A DNA stretch of 64,000 nucleotides from Pseudomonas sp. BGI-2. Its GTDB lineage: Bacteria > Pseudomonadota > Gammaproteobacteria > Pseudomonadales > Pseudomonadaceae. Position numbers and translations under genes: made by a program. Location of the stretch: the NCBI RefSeq assembly GCF_004310295.1, contig NZ_SISB01000021.1:1-64000 (forward strand). Direction: 5' to 3'. Shown here piece by piece: positions 34,636-43,103 of this stretch. Under the pieces are notes generated by a model that worked only from the letters and a program-made list of their open reading frames with translations, made no database searches and had not been told where the DNA came from. Positions within the stretch are counted from its first letter, which is position 1, and each line of letters starts with the position of its first letter.

Positions 34636-36429
34636 TCAGAAGTTCACGCCGAAGCTCAGTGCCAGGAAGTCGCGGTCTTCCAGGGTGTTGTAGTCACCGC
34701 CGAAGAAATCGGTGTAACTGAGGCTCGCGGTATAGGTGTTGCGGTAGTCGGCATCGACGCCGACGCTGACGGCCTTGGCGCCTTCGTTGAACAGCCCGTT
34801 GGGGCCATAGCCTGCGACGTCATGGGACCAGGACAGGTTGGGTTTGAGGTTGATCCCGCCGATCACGTTGGCGTAATCAAGGATCGCCCGGGCGCGGTAG
34901 CCCCAGGAGGTCGAGGTGACGAAGCCTTCGGTATCGCCCCCGAAACCGTATTGGCCATAGACCGAGTCGCGGCCGTAACGCAGATTGCTGCGCGACTCCA
35001 GACCTCCGACGTGAACCACCGCCGCTTCGCCGACCAGGGTCAAGCGCTGGGCGCCCCACACCTGATCGAAGAACTGCGTGAGGGTGCTCTGGATCTGCGT
35101 GATTTCCTTGCGACGATAGCCTTTGTTGTCGGCGCCGGGAGTGGTGGCGATCGGAGATGCGGCGCCGCCGGCAATCGGGTTGACCATTGCCAGGGTCAGG
35201 TCGTTGGTGCTGACTTGCACCGGAGCATTAGGGCGATAACTGATCTCGCCGCTCCACGCGGTGCCGGTCGGCAAGGTGGTGGAGAAACTCGCACCGTAGA
35301 GACGAATGTCTTCCGGGTATTCGAGGTAATACTGACCGCGTCCGAGCATCACGCTTTGCGCCAGGCCTGCCCCGCTGCCTGGGGCCAGACGGTTGGCAAC
35401 ACTCACCATCCCCGGCAGGCTGGCCAGCGTCGACAGACCGGCGGTGGTGGTGCCGACAGTCGGTGTGCGGCTGTGGTAATTCATGAAATACAGGCCGTAC
35501 TCGGTGTCGTCACCGAGCCAGCGCAATGCGGTGCCCCACTGCCCGGAATCCCGCGCATCGCGGTCACCACCACGGGGGACGACCACGCCCTCGCGGGTTA
35601 CCTGGATCGGTTGGCCGAAGGCAGCCGCCAATGGCGCCAATGGGGCAATCGCGGGGCTGCCGACGGTGTAGTTGTTGTTGCAACCATCCGCCACCACGTC
35701 GTTGCCGAAGAAGGTGCCGCAGTTGTCGACGACGGTCTGGTCCCACTCCAGTTGATAGAAACCTTCCACCGAGAGCTGATCGGTCAAGCCCTGAGAGGCG
35801 AACAGCATGTTTACCGGAATCAGACCCTCCTTGATCTCGGCCCCCGGACGACGGAACGCCGAGACGTCGATCGGGTTGATGCTGTTGATCGAGTTGCCGA
35901 TGAAGGTACTTTCGCCCCAGCTGACCACCTGCTTGCCGGCGCGCACGGAGCCTGGCAAATCGGCGATCGAATAGTTGTGATAGACGAAGGCATCGAGAAT
36001 CTGCGCACCGGAGGACTTGGCGCCTTCTTTGCGCCCACTGTCGCTGATCGGCTTGAACTCGCGAGTTTCGTCCTTGAGCTCGAAGTCGTACCAGTACTTG
36101 CCACGGACGAACACGCCGGTGTCGCCGTATTTCAATTCAAGATCGTGCAGCCCTTTGAAGATCTTGGAGAAGGTTTCGCCCTTCTTGAAGTTCAGCCGGC
36201 CGTCATCACCGGTCGAAGACTGACCGGTCCCGCCGTTGACGGTGCCCACCAAAGACTTATCGGCATCGCGCATGCCCCAACTCGCGCCGACGGACAGCGA
36301 GGAGTCGAACGTCCCCTCGATTTCGCCGATGTTGAATGCAACCGCTTGCGCCTGGGCACAGCAGCCCAAGGCAACCGCAGCGGCCAGCGCTTGCGGTGTG
36401 AAGATGGCGCGCATTGTTGTTTTTGTCAT
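34636..36429 (-). CDS. DUF1302-family outer-membrane protein
   Basis: A 597-residue exported protein (signal peptide to about residue 28, AAAVALGCCAQAQA) with the DUF1302 pattern: FNIGEIEGTFDSSLSVGASW near the start, the KVVSWGESTFIGNSINSINPIDVSA motif and a C-terminal Phe (LALSFGVNF) typical of a beta-barrel. It pairs with the DUF1329 protein downstream and may form an outer-membrane channel for hydrophobic substrates; this is inferred from the fold. The ATG at 36429 (MTKTTMRA) directly precedes the signal peptide; an upstream extension to 36498 is unlikely. Confidence 0.88.
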   Translation of the reverse strand: MTKTTMRAIFTPQALAAAVALGCCAQAQAVAFNIGEIEGTFDSSLSVGASWGMRDADKSLVGTVNGGTGQSSTGDDGRLNFKKGETFSKIFKGLHDLELKYGDTGVFVRGKYWYDFELKDETREFKPISDSGRKEGAKSSGAQILDAFVYHNYSIADLPGSVRAGKQVVSWGESTFIGNSINSINPIDVSAFRRPGAEIKEGLIPVNMLFASQGLTDQLSVEGFYQLEWDQTVVDNCGTFFGNDVVADGCNNNYTVGSPAIAPLAPLAAAFGQPIQVTREGVVVPRGGDRDARDSGQWGTALRWLGDDTEYGLYFMNYHSRTPTVGTTTAGLSTLASLPGMVSVANRLAPGSGAGLAQSVMLGRGQYYLEYPEDIRLYGASFSTTLPTGTAWSGEISYRPNAPVQVSTNDLTLAMVNPIAGGAASPIATTPGADNKGYRRKEITQIQSTLTQFFDQVWGAQRLTLVGEAAVVHVGGLESRSNLRYGRDSVYGQYGFGGDTEGFVTSTSWGYRARAILDYANVIGGINLKPNLSWSHDVAGYGPNGLFNEGAKAVSVGVDADYRNTYTASLSYTDFFGGDYNTLEDRDFLALSFGVNF

Positions 36430-36623
36430 GCGTCTTCCCCGGTGAGTGACAGAAGGCCCCACCCTACTGCCGCACGTTGGGAGCGATAAGCGCACCAAGG
36501 AGGTATTCGTGGTGTACCTCTAAAGGATGAATGGCCTGATGGGGCGGGGGTTTGCGCCGGTATGGATGGGCTGGATGGCGGGTTATCAGTCAGATGCATG
36601 GCGGGAGGCTGGCACCGCCCCCC

Positions 36624-36785
36624 CGTAGCAGCTGTCGAGCAGCGCGAGGCTGCGTTCGGTTCAGGCCGCGGTCGAAGGAACTAGTCGTAATTTCAGGCAA
36701 TGCGGTACATCAGGGAGACCGCAGGCGCAGGTTTTACGACGACTTCGTCGCCGAACGCAGCCTCGCGCTGCTCGGCAGCTGCTAC
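36624..36785. repeat. Long inverted repeat, second REP-like family
   Basis: The arm GTAGCAGCTGTCGAGCAGCG (CGAGGCTGCGTTCGG) at 36625-36659 is answered by CCGAACGCAGCCTCGCGCTG (CTCGGCAGCTGCTAC) at 36751-36785. The loop contains further partly paired sequence, ACGACGACTTCGTCGCC. This CGCGAGGCTGCGTTCGG family is distinct from the TAGGAGCGAGGCTTGCCCGC repeats and is also found in fluorescent pseudomonads. Confidence 0.85.
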
Positions 36786-37032
36786 AGGGGACGTGGCGCC
36801 GCGCACTGTTACTCATGCTGCAACAGAGCATGTCGCGAATCGCTGTTTTTCCTTTGGGCTCAACGCCTTATTCTTGCCGGGCTTTCACGGTGAACAGCCT
36901 GGAAGCGCGAAGCGATGGTGGTGATGAGCCCGCGCCATTGGCGACAGAATCCAGATGAATCGATGCTTTTCGATTGATCGCCCCGAGTTCACTGACGTTG
37001 ATTTGTAGCTCCTTGATCCAACGTCTTACTTT

Positions 37033-37060
37033 GGCCGCTGCGTTTGCAGCGGCCTTTTTT
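37033..37060 (+). terminator. Terminator-like stem with T-run, plus strand
   Basis: The stem GGCCGCTG / CAGCGGCC with a short loop is followed by TTTTTT. No gene ends here on the plus strand, so it may close a small RNA or a lost gene. Confidence 0.65.
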
Positions 37061-37137
37061 ATGGGCGATGGTTTTGTGGCGGGGGAACAATCGGGGGAAT
37101 GGCAGGGCTCAGATAAGCCCTGCGGAAGGCATCAGGG

Positions 37138-38049
37138 TCACAACGAATACTTCTGCAAATTCCCCATCATTTCCTTCAACGCCTCAATATTGTCCTTCGG
37201 ATGCGCCGCCCCTTCGAAATCACAAATCCGCTCCCACTGCGCCGCCACATCTTCCGGCGAGAAACCCACCCGCGGATCAAACCCGGCGCCCAGGCTGCGT
37301 TCCCAACGCACTTTGCCCATCCAGCCGCCGCCGACTTCAAACAACCCGGAAGTCTCCTGGCAATTCTCACTCGCCAAATACACCACCAACGGGCTCACCA
37401 GTTCCGGCTTGAGTTGCTCGAACACTTGCGGCGGGATCAGGCCTTCGGTCATGCGAGTGCCGCCGGTGGGCGCGATGGCGTTGACCAGGATGTTGTTCTT
37501 GCGGCCTTCGATGGCGAGTGTGCGGGTCAGGCCGTAGAGGCCGAGTTTGGCCATGCCGTAGTTGGACTGGCCGAAGTTGCCGTAGATGCCCGAGGTCGAG
37601 GCGGTGAAGATCACGCGGCCATAGTTTTGCTCGCGCATGTGCGGCCAGGCGGCGCGGGTGACTTTGTAGGCGCCTTCGACGTGGACGCGGTAAACCAGGT
37701 CCCAATCGGCGTCGTCCATTTTGTGGAAGGTCTTGTCGCGCAGGATCCCGGCGTTGTTGACCACGACGTCGATGCGACCGAACGCGTCGAGGGCGTGCTG
37801 GACGATTTTGTCGCCGTCGGTGACGGAGTCGTGGTTGGCTTCGGCGATGCCACCCGCCTCGCGAATTTCCGCCACTACGCGGTCTGCTGCCGACGCGTTG
37901 GCGCCTTCCCCTTGAGCCGAGCCGCCGAGATCATTGACCAGCACTTTGGCACCCTGCTTTGCGAACAGCAGCGCGTGCGCCCGGCCCAGGCCGCCGCCTG
38001 CACCCGTGACGATCACTACTTTATCTTCGAAGCGCACAGACTCATTCAT
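37138..38049 (-). CDS. SDR oxidoreductase, (3R)-hydroxyacyl-CoA dehydrogenase type
   Basis: A short-chain dehydrogenase of 303 residues like the N-terminal domain of peroxisomal multifunctional protein 2. The cofactor motif TGAGGGLGRAHALLFA (about 15-30) and NNAGI (about 98-102) precede the catalytic Ser in STSGIYGNFGQSNYGMAK, where Tyr and Lys follow as YxxxK. It has the C-terminal extension WERSLGAGFDPRVGFSPEDV typical of this subgroup, so oxidation of a 3-hydroxyacyl-CoA is the likely reaction. Its partner enoyl-CoA hydratase is not in this window. Confidence 0.88.
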   Translation of the reverse strand: MNESVRFEDKVVIVTGAGGGLGRAHALLFAKQGAKVLVNDLGGSAQGEGANASAADRVVAEIREAGGIAEANHDSVTDGDKIVQHALDAFGRIDVVVNNAGILRDKTFHKMDDADWDLVYRVHVEGAYKVTRAAWPHMREQNYGRVIFTASTSGIYGNFGQSNYGMAKLGLYGLTRTLAIEGRKNNILVNAIAPTGGTRMTEGLIPPQVFEQLKPELVSPLVVYLASENCQETSGLFEVGGGWMGKVRWERSLGAGFDPRVGFSPEDVAAQWERICDFEGAAHPKDNIEALKEMMGNLQKYSL

Positions 38050-38158
38050 GGGGAACTCCAGCAGACCAGGGACAATAAGTCCGAGTGTCAGGCACCAGGC
38101 TGCTGGTCACAATAAACACGGGTAGAGCTGAATGGTGCTCGATAAGGCTGGGGGATAG

Positions 38159-39061
38159 TCAGGAACAGGCCGCCTTGCGTGGCGGTGAAACCAGCCGATC
38201 CCGAAACTCCTGGTAATGCTTGAGCACCTGCGCCGGTGCTTCAGTCTGTGGGTAATGGCCAATATCAGGCAGCAAAACCGTGTCCGGTTCGGGGATCAGC
38301 TCCCGATAGCGCTTGACCATGTGAGCGCCGGAAATCGGATCGACCTCTCCATCGATAACCCGCAACGGGACTTCACCGCGCTGCATGGCGCTGACCCAAC
38401 GCTCGCGCTGGACACGCCGCTCAGGGATATAAGCAATGAGTTTGTGCATGATCCGCGGCCCATGATTGCTGTCGATCAGGCCCCAAAAATCATCCATCTC
38501 GCTTTCGCTGGGCCGCGTTTGCGGACCGAAGATCTGCCGGAAACTTTTCACCAGTCCGTCGCGGGTAAAGGCTCGACCAATCATCCAGCCCAAGGGGCTG
38601 AGCAGCAGTTTTTGCATCAACACCGGGCGATGGGTTTCAGGAAACAGGCCGCCGTTGAGGAACACACAACTGGCGAGATCAATACGTGTTTCGTAATGCC
38701 GGGCCAACAGTTCCTGCGCCACGCTGTCGCCATAATCGTGGGCCAGCACATGCACCGGTTGCTCGACGTTGAGGTGCGCGAGCAAGGCCTGTTGCAGATC
38801 GGCCTGCTCCAACAGGCTGTATTCATGGTTGACCGGTTTGGCTGAGTCGCCGAAACCGAGCATGTCGCACGCAATCACCCGATAGCGCTGCGCCAGCGGT
38901 TGCCACAGGTAATGCCAGTCCCAACTGGCGGTCGGGAAGCCATGGATGAGCAGCAGCGGCTCACCCTGCCCCGCCGTCCAGTAACGGATGGTCTGGCCTC
39001 GGAATACGAACGTCTGGCCGCGTTTGCGCCAGACACACAGGGGGATCTCGGCGAGTGCCAT
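38159..39061 (-). CDS. Alpha/beta hydrolase, haloalkane dehalogenase/epoxide hydrolase-like
   Basis: A 300-residue hydrolase of the alpha/beta fold. The oxyanion-hole segment is LIHGFPTASWDW. The nucleophile elbow is VLAHDYGDSVA, where Asp (HDYGD) replaces the Ser of esterases, as in dehalogenases and epoxide hydrolases. RVIDGEVDPIS and LPDIGHYPQTEAP supply the acidic and His residues. Its ATG overlaps the stop of the class II aldolase gene (TAATG), so both are made from one message. The substrate is unknown. Confidence 0.83.
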   Translation of the reverse strand: MALAEIPLCVWRKRGQTFVFRGQTIRYWTAGQGEPLLLIHGFPTASWDWHYLWQPLAQRYRVIACDMLGFGDSAKPVNHEYSLLEQADLQQALLAHLNVEQPVHVLAHDYGDSVAQELLARHYETRIDLASCVFLNGGLFPETHRPVLMQKLLLSPLGWMIGRAFTRDGLVKSFRQIFGPQTRPSESEMDDFWGLIDSNHGPRIMHKLIAYIPERRVQRERWVSAMQRGEVPLRVIDGEVDPISGAHMVKRYRELIPEPDTVLLPDIGHYPQTEAPAQVLKHYQEFRDRLVSPPRKAACS

Positions 39062-39843
39062 TAGAGTTTATAACCCGGGTCTTGTTGATCGAGTTTGCGC
39101 AGTAACGCCGGCCAGGCCAACGCGCCGCCCATCCCTTGAGCACTTTTGGTCACGCCGGCGATCATTGCCTTGGCACCCGCCAGTATCTGCGGCTCGATGG
39201 CAATCAGCTCGGCACCACCGTTCTGCGCCAGCACCTGGATATCGCAGGCACGCTGGAAGGTAAACATCATCAGGAACGTGTCGGCGATGGTGCTGCCACA
39301 GGTCAGCAAGCCGTGGTTGTGCAGCATCAGGAAATTGTTTTCACCCAGGTCGGCTTGCAGGCGAGCCTTCTCTTCATGGTTCAGGGCAACGCCTTCGTAA
39401 GCGTGGTAAGCCAGGCTGGACAGCACAAACAATGACTGCTGACTGATCGGCAGAATGCCCTGTTTTTGCGCCGACACCGCCACACCCGCAGCGGTGTGGG
39501 TGTGCAGCACGCAGACCACATCGTGACGCACTTCATGCACAGCGCTGTGAATGGTGTAACCCGCCGGGTTGATCTCGTAAGGGCTGTCCATCAGCTTTTT
39601 GCCGGTCTGATCGACCTTGACCAGGCTCGACGCGGTGATCTCGTGAAACATCAGCCCGAACGGGTTGATCAGGAAATCTTCAGTGCCCAACACCTTGGCC
39701 GAGATGTGCGTAAAGATCAGATCGTCCCAGCCATGCGAGGCGACCAGACGATAACAGGCTGCCAGGTCGACGCGGGTCTGCCACTCGGCAGCACTGACTT
39801 GGTCTCTGACACTGTGGGGGGATTGGACGGGAGCAACGTTCAC
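39061..39843 (-). CDS. Class II aldolase/adducin-family protein
   Basis: A 260-residue zinc-dependent aldolase-fold protein. The His-rich metal site is in VCVLHTHTAAGVAVS and MLHNHGLLTCGSTIAD, and the N-terminal segment ARVDLAACYRLVASHGWDD matches the family. The start is GTG with AGGAGG at good distance. It is upstream of, and coupled to, the alpha/beta hydrolase, suggesting the two act in the same degradative route. It may be a fuculose-phosphate-type aldolase or a decarboxylase; sequence alone does not decide. Confidence 0.85.
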   Translation of the reverse strand: MNVAPVQSPHSVRDQVSAAEWQTRVDLAACYRLVASHGWDDLIFTHISAKVLGTEDFLINPFGLMFHEITASSLVKVDQTGKKLMDSPYEINPAGYTIHSAVHEVRHDVVCVLHTHTAAGVAVSAQKQGILPISQQSLFVLSSLAYHAYEGVALNHEEKARLQADLGENNFLMLHNHGLLTCGSTIADTFLMMFTFQRACDIQVLAQNGGAELIAIEPQILAGAKAMIAGVTKSAQGMGGALAWPALLRKLDQQDPGYKL

Positions 39844-39975
39844 GGCAAGGACCTCCTGTTCTTATTGTTTTACTGTCGTTAAAGCAGTCTAGTCAGCCCT
39901 CGGATTTCGTGTAGTTGCATTCGCAGCCAGCTTGATGGCCTAACGAGTCAGTTCAGAAGAGAGCCTGGATCCATG

Positions 39976-40662
39976 TCAAAGGACCGCCGCCAATAAGGGG
40001 GCGGCAAACAGATTCAAAAGCCCCGTCAGAACCATGACAAGCCCCGCGACCGAGCCCTCTTCACCGCCCACTTCATGGGCCCGACTGACGCCGGCACCGT
40101 GCGCGCCAACGCCAAATAACGCGCCGCGCGCAAGGGCGCTGCGCAACGGCAGCCACTTCAGCAGAATGCCGCCGAGCATCGCCCCGAACACCCCGGTAAA
40201 CATCACGAACACCGCCGTCAGTTCCGGAACACCGCCGAGGTCGTGAGCCAGTGGCATGGCAAAGGGCGTGGTGATGGAACGTGGCACCAGCGACATCGTC
40301 ACCGAACTGTCCAGCGCCAGCGCCTTGGCCAAACCGAACGAGGTGCCGATGGACGCCGCACTGCCCGCCAGCATTCCGAGCAGCAATGCCGACCAATGCC
40401 GCATCAACATCTGCCGCTGTTGCCAGATCGGCACCGCGAAGGCGACGGTCACCGGCCCCAACACCCACATCAGCCAATGGGTGTTGCTCGAATACTCCGA
40501 ATACGCGGTGTGCAGCGGAACAGCGAGGGCCAGCAGCAAGGCCGGAACCAGAATCAGCGGCGACAGCAGATAACGCCCCGTTCGCCGGTAGGTCCATCGA
40601 CTGAATAAATAGGCCGACAGCGTGAAGACCAGCCAGAACATCGGCATCAGCTCAAGCTTCAT
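39976..40662 (-). CDS. lrgB: LrgB/CidB-family membrane protein
   Basis: A 228-residue inner-membrane protein with about seven helices. Family traits are LILVPALLLALAVPLHTAY, the MSLVPRSITTPFAMPLAHDLGG motif (PRSIT) and LFGVGAHGAGVSRAHEVG. It is the partner of LrgA, with which it overlaps by 11 bases (40652-40662). In staphylococci the pair modulates murein hydrolase export; plant and bacterial homologues transport glycolate and other carboxylates, so the function here is open. Confidence 0.88.
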   Translation of the reverse strand: MKLELMPMFWLVFTLSAYLFSRWTYRRTGRYLLSPLILVPALLLALAVPLHTAYSEYSSNTHWLMWVLGPVTVAFAVPIWQQRQMLMRHWSALLLGMLAGSAASIGTSFGLAKALALDSSVTMSLVPRSITTPFAMPLAHDLGGVPELTAVFVMFTGVFGAMLGGILLKWLPLRSALARGALFGVGAHGAGVSRAHEVGGEEGSVAGLVMVLTGLLNLFAAPLLAAVL

Positions 40663-41038
40663 GGGACCTCCTCAACCGCACCATCCATTCCACGGTAAAC
40701 GCGGTCACCAGCATCACCATCAGCGTACTGACGCCGATCACCAGCAGAATCCGCCAGCCGTCGTCGCGCATCAAGCGGCCGTAATCGAGCAGGCTCATCA
40801 GCGCCGGAATAAAAAACAGCAACATCTCGGCCATCAATAGACCTGCGCCCATTTGCAACGCCGCCGGTTTGATCCAGCCAACGGCGAAAGCCAGCAGCAG
40901 CAACGCCATACCGACCACACCACCCGGGATCGGCCAGGCAAACCATACGGCGATTTCACAGCCGAGCAGGTAGATGCCGAGCAGCACGGCCAGTTCCGCG
41001 GTTAATCGAGCCAGGCGTTTGAAGGATGATGCATTCAT
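40652..41038 (-). CDS. lrgA: LrgA/CidA-family membrane protein
   Basis: A 128-residue holin-like inner-membrane protein with four helices: the first near ELAVLLGIYLLGCEIAVW, then the conserved IPGGVVGMALLLLAFAVGW and LLMAEMLLFFIPALMSLLDY. It is the first gene of the lrgA-lrgB pair. The ATG at 41038 is preceded by GTGAGGA; an in-frame start five codons further up (41053) is less likely. It is divergent from the LysR gene, with 96 bp between the starts. Confidence 0.87.
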   Translation of the reverse strand: MNASSFKRLARLTAELAVLLGIYLLGCEIAVWFAWPIPGGVVGMALLLLAFAVGWIKPAALQMGAGLLMAEMLLFFIPALMSLLDYGRLMRDDGWRILLVIGVSTLMVMLVTAFTVEWMVRLRRSHEA

Positions 41039-41112
41039 GATTTCGGTCCTCACAGATGCTCATTTTACGGAGCGGGCTGCCATCCCCGAAACGAATTGTT
41101 AGACTCGACGCT

Positions 41113-41127
41113 ATTCCAATCTGGAAT
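41113..41127. promoter_or_regulatory. Candidate operator between lrgA and LysR gene
   Basis: ATTCCAATCTGGAAT is a perfect palindrome (arms ATTCCA/TGGAAT) 7 bp ahead of the LysR start, in the shared intergenic space. It fits a LysR-type T-N11-A site. Confidence 0.5.
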
Positions 41128-41134
41128 CAGACGC

Positions 41135-42031
41135 ATGGAATTCAAGCAGCTACGCAGCTTCGTCGAAGTGATGCACCAAGGGGGTTTCACCCAAGCCGCC
41201 AAGACCCTGCACATCAGCCAATCGGCGGTCAGCAAGCAAGTCGCCCAACTGGAACAGAGCCTGGGCACACCGCTGCTCGAACGCCTGGGTTCGCAACTTC
41301 GCCTGACTGCCGCCGGCAGCGTGGTGCTGCAACGGGCCGAAGGCATGCTGCGGCTGCGCAACGAATTGCTCAGCGAGCTGGACGATTTGAGCCAACTGGC
41401 TCGTGGGGAATTGCGCCTGGGCCTGCCACTGTTGGGCAGTGATGCGCTGTTCGCCGGGCTGTTTGCCGAGTACCGGCGGCGTTACCCGAATATCAGTATT
41501 CAACTACTTGAGGGCGGTAGCCTGAACATCGAGCAGTCGGTATTGAGCGGTGAGCTCGAACTGGGTGGCAGTCTGTTGCCGAAGGATCCGCAGTTCGCCT
41601 TCCAACCATTCTGCGATGAGCCGCTGGATGCGCTGCTGCCGGCCGATCATCCGCTGGCGACCAAGACGGTGATTGGATTGGAAGAATTGGCCGATACGCC
41701 GTTTCTGCTGTATCAGCGCAGCTTCGTGCTCAATGACCGTTTGCTGCAAGCCTGCCATCAGCTGGGATTTTCGCCCAAGGAAGGTGGGCGCAGTGGCCAG
41801 GCGGATTTTCTCGCGGCACTGGTGGCCGCCGGCCAGGGCGTGGTGCTGTTGCCCAGCGTGGTGGCGCGCGGATTGGTGCGGCCAGGGGTGGTGCGCCTGA
41901 CCTTGAATGCCCCGAGCTACTTGCGCTGGGACATCGCCTTTATCTGGCGTCAGGGCGCGTACTTGTCGAAGGCTGCGCAAGCCTGGCTCGCACTGCTGCG
42001 CGAGCGGCCGGTCAACCCCGCAGCGCGGTAA
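41135..42031 (+). CDS. LysR-family regulator, divergent from lrgAB
   Basis: A 298-residue regulator. The helix-turn-helix is at about 3-62 (FVEVMHQGGFTQAAKTLHISQSAVSKQVAQLE), followed by the effector-binding domain with EGGSLNIEQSVLSGELELGG and LLPADHPLA. It resembles CynR/CidR-type LysR proteins; CidR homologues control cid/lrg genes, matching the position here. The ATG at 41135 starts at the family N-terminus (MEFKQLRSF). Its 3' end overlaps that of the convergent flavodoxin gene by 20 bp. Confidence 0.85.
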   Translation: MEFKQLRSFVEVMHQGGFTQAAKTLHISQSAVSKQVAQLEQSLGTPLLERLGSQLRLTAAGSVVLQRAEGMLRLRNELLSELDDLSQLARGELRLGLPLLGSDALFAGLFAEYRRRYPNISIQLLEGGSLNIEQSVLSGELELGGSLLPKDPQFAFQPFCDEPLDALLPADHPLATKTVIGLEELADTPFLLYQRSFVLNDRLLQACHQLGFSPKEGGRSGQADFLAALVAAGQGVVLLPSVVARGLVRPGVVRLTLNAPSYLRWDIAFIWRQGAYLSKAAQAWLALLRERPVNPAAR

Positions 42032-42467
42032 TCAACTCCGCCAGCCAAGGTTCGGCGTCGGTTTCCGGGGTCACGCTTTCGCTGGCGTCCAGGCGCAGCA
42101 TCGGCAGCACTTCGCGCAGGCCCAGCTCGCCGAACAATTCACGCATCTGCTCACCGCCACCGCAGAACGTATCGCCGTAACTGGCATCTCCGAGGCCGAT
42201 TACGGCACCCGGCAAACCACGCCAGGCGGCGGGCAACAGATCGCGAATCGTCGAATACAACGTTTGCAGGTTATCCGGCAACTCACCCATGCCGGTGGTT
42301 GAAGTCACCGCCAGCAACGCTTCCGGGCCGAATGCCTGGATATCGACAAGTGTTGCGCGCGGGTTGTGCCAGGTTTCGAAACCTGCGGTGTTTAAAATCT
42401 TCGCGGCGTGGCGGGCAACTTCTTCAGCCGTGCCGTACACCGAGCCGGAAATGATGGCGACTTTCAT
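42012..42467 (-). CDS. Flavodoxin (MioC-like)
   Basis: A single-domain flavodoxin of 151 residues: the phosphate-binding loop is SGSVYGTAEEVAR, and FMN contacts are in TSTTGMGELPDNLQ and GLGDASYGDTFCGGG. The ATG at 42467 has AGGA upstream; a TTG directly ahead of it is also in frame. It would serve as a small electron carrier; the partner is unknown. Neighbouring genes do not identify one. Confidence 0.85.
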   Translation of the reverse strand: MKVAIISGSVYGTAEEVARHAAKILNTAGFETWHNPRATLVDIQAFGPEALLAVTSTTGMGELPDNLQTLYSTIRDLLPAAWRGLPGAVIGLGDASYGDTFCGGGEQMRELFGELGLREVLPMLRLDASESVTPETDAEPWLAELITALRG

Positions 42468-42569
42468 CAAACTGATCCTGAAGCTGAGAAAAAGACTGAG
42501 ATATTAACAGCACAGCCTTATTTGATCTTTTAGAATGCTGCCCTCAACCCACTCGGAAAGGATTCTCCG

Positions 42570-43049
42570 ATGATCAACGCTCAACTGTTGCAAATGGTGA
42601 TAAACGCTTCCAACGACGGCATCGTGATTGCCGAAAAGGAAGGCGAGCAGGACAACATCCTGATTTACGTGAATCCGGCGTTCGAGCGTCTGACGGGTTA
42701 CACCAGCGAAGAAATCCTCTACCAGGATTGCCGTTTCCTGCAGTCCGGTGACCGGGATCAAGAAAAGGCCCTCAAAGCGATTCGCGAGTCGTTGAGCAGT
42801 GGCGGCTCCTGCCGGGAAATCCTGAGAAATTACCGCAAGGACGGCACGCCGTTCTGGAATGAGCTGTCCCTTTCTACAGTGAAAAATCCGGCTGACGGAC
42901 AGACTTATTTTGTTGGCGTACAGAAAGACGTAACGGTTCAAGTCAAGGCACTGCAGCGCGTTGCGCAACTGGAAGCGCAGTTGGCTGAGATGCAAGCCGA
43001 GCTTGATGCGTTGAAAACGACGAACGGCCAAAACAAAACAGCGAATTAA
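42570..43049 (+). CDS. Short LOV blue-light photoreceptor
   Basis: A 159-residue PAS/LOV protein without an effector domain, like the PpSB1/PpSB2-LOV proteins of P. putida. The flavin-binding signature YQDCRFLQSGDRDQ contains the photoactive Cys54, and NYRKDGTPFWNELSLS and YFVGVQKDVT are the other LOV hallmarks. The C-terminal helix from about 128 (ALQRVAQLEAQLAEMQAEL) is the dimerising Jalpha-type coil. It probably binds FMN and forms a cysteinyl adduct in blue light. It sits upstream of a PilZ-like gene and, in opposite orientation, a LitR/PplR-type regulator, which is the gene pair reported to give light control in P. putida. Confidence 0.92.
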   Translation: MINAQLLQMVINASNDGIVIAEKEGEQDNILIYVNPAFERLTGYTSEEILYQDCRFLQSGDRDQEKALKAIRESLSSGGSCREILRNYRKDGTPFWNELSLSTVKNPADGQTYFVGVQKDVTVQVKALQRVAQLEAQLAEMQAELDALKTTNGQNKTAN

Positions 43050-43103
43050 TTGTCATTAACTACAATCACCGATGACTTTGTAACTTTTTCTTTCGAGTTA
43101 GCC

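Larger units (their letters stand above)
36430..37137. other. 708-bp non-coding stretch with inverted repeat and terminator
   Basis: It holds a long inverted repeat (36624-36785), a terminator-like stem at 37033-37060, and otherwise no convincing gene. A short open stretch at about 36895-36980, ending ...SPRHWRQNPDESMLFD before a stop, could be a remnant of a lost gene, but I could not identify its family. Confidence 0.5.
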
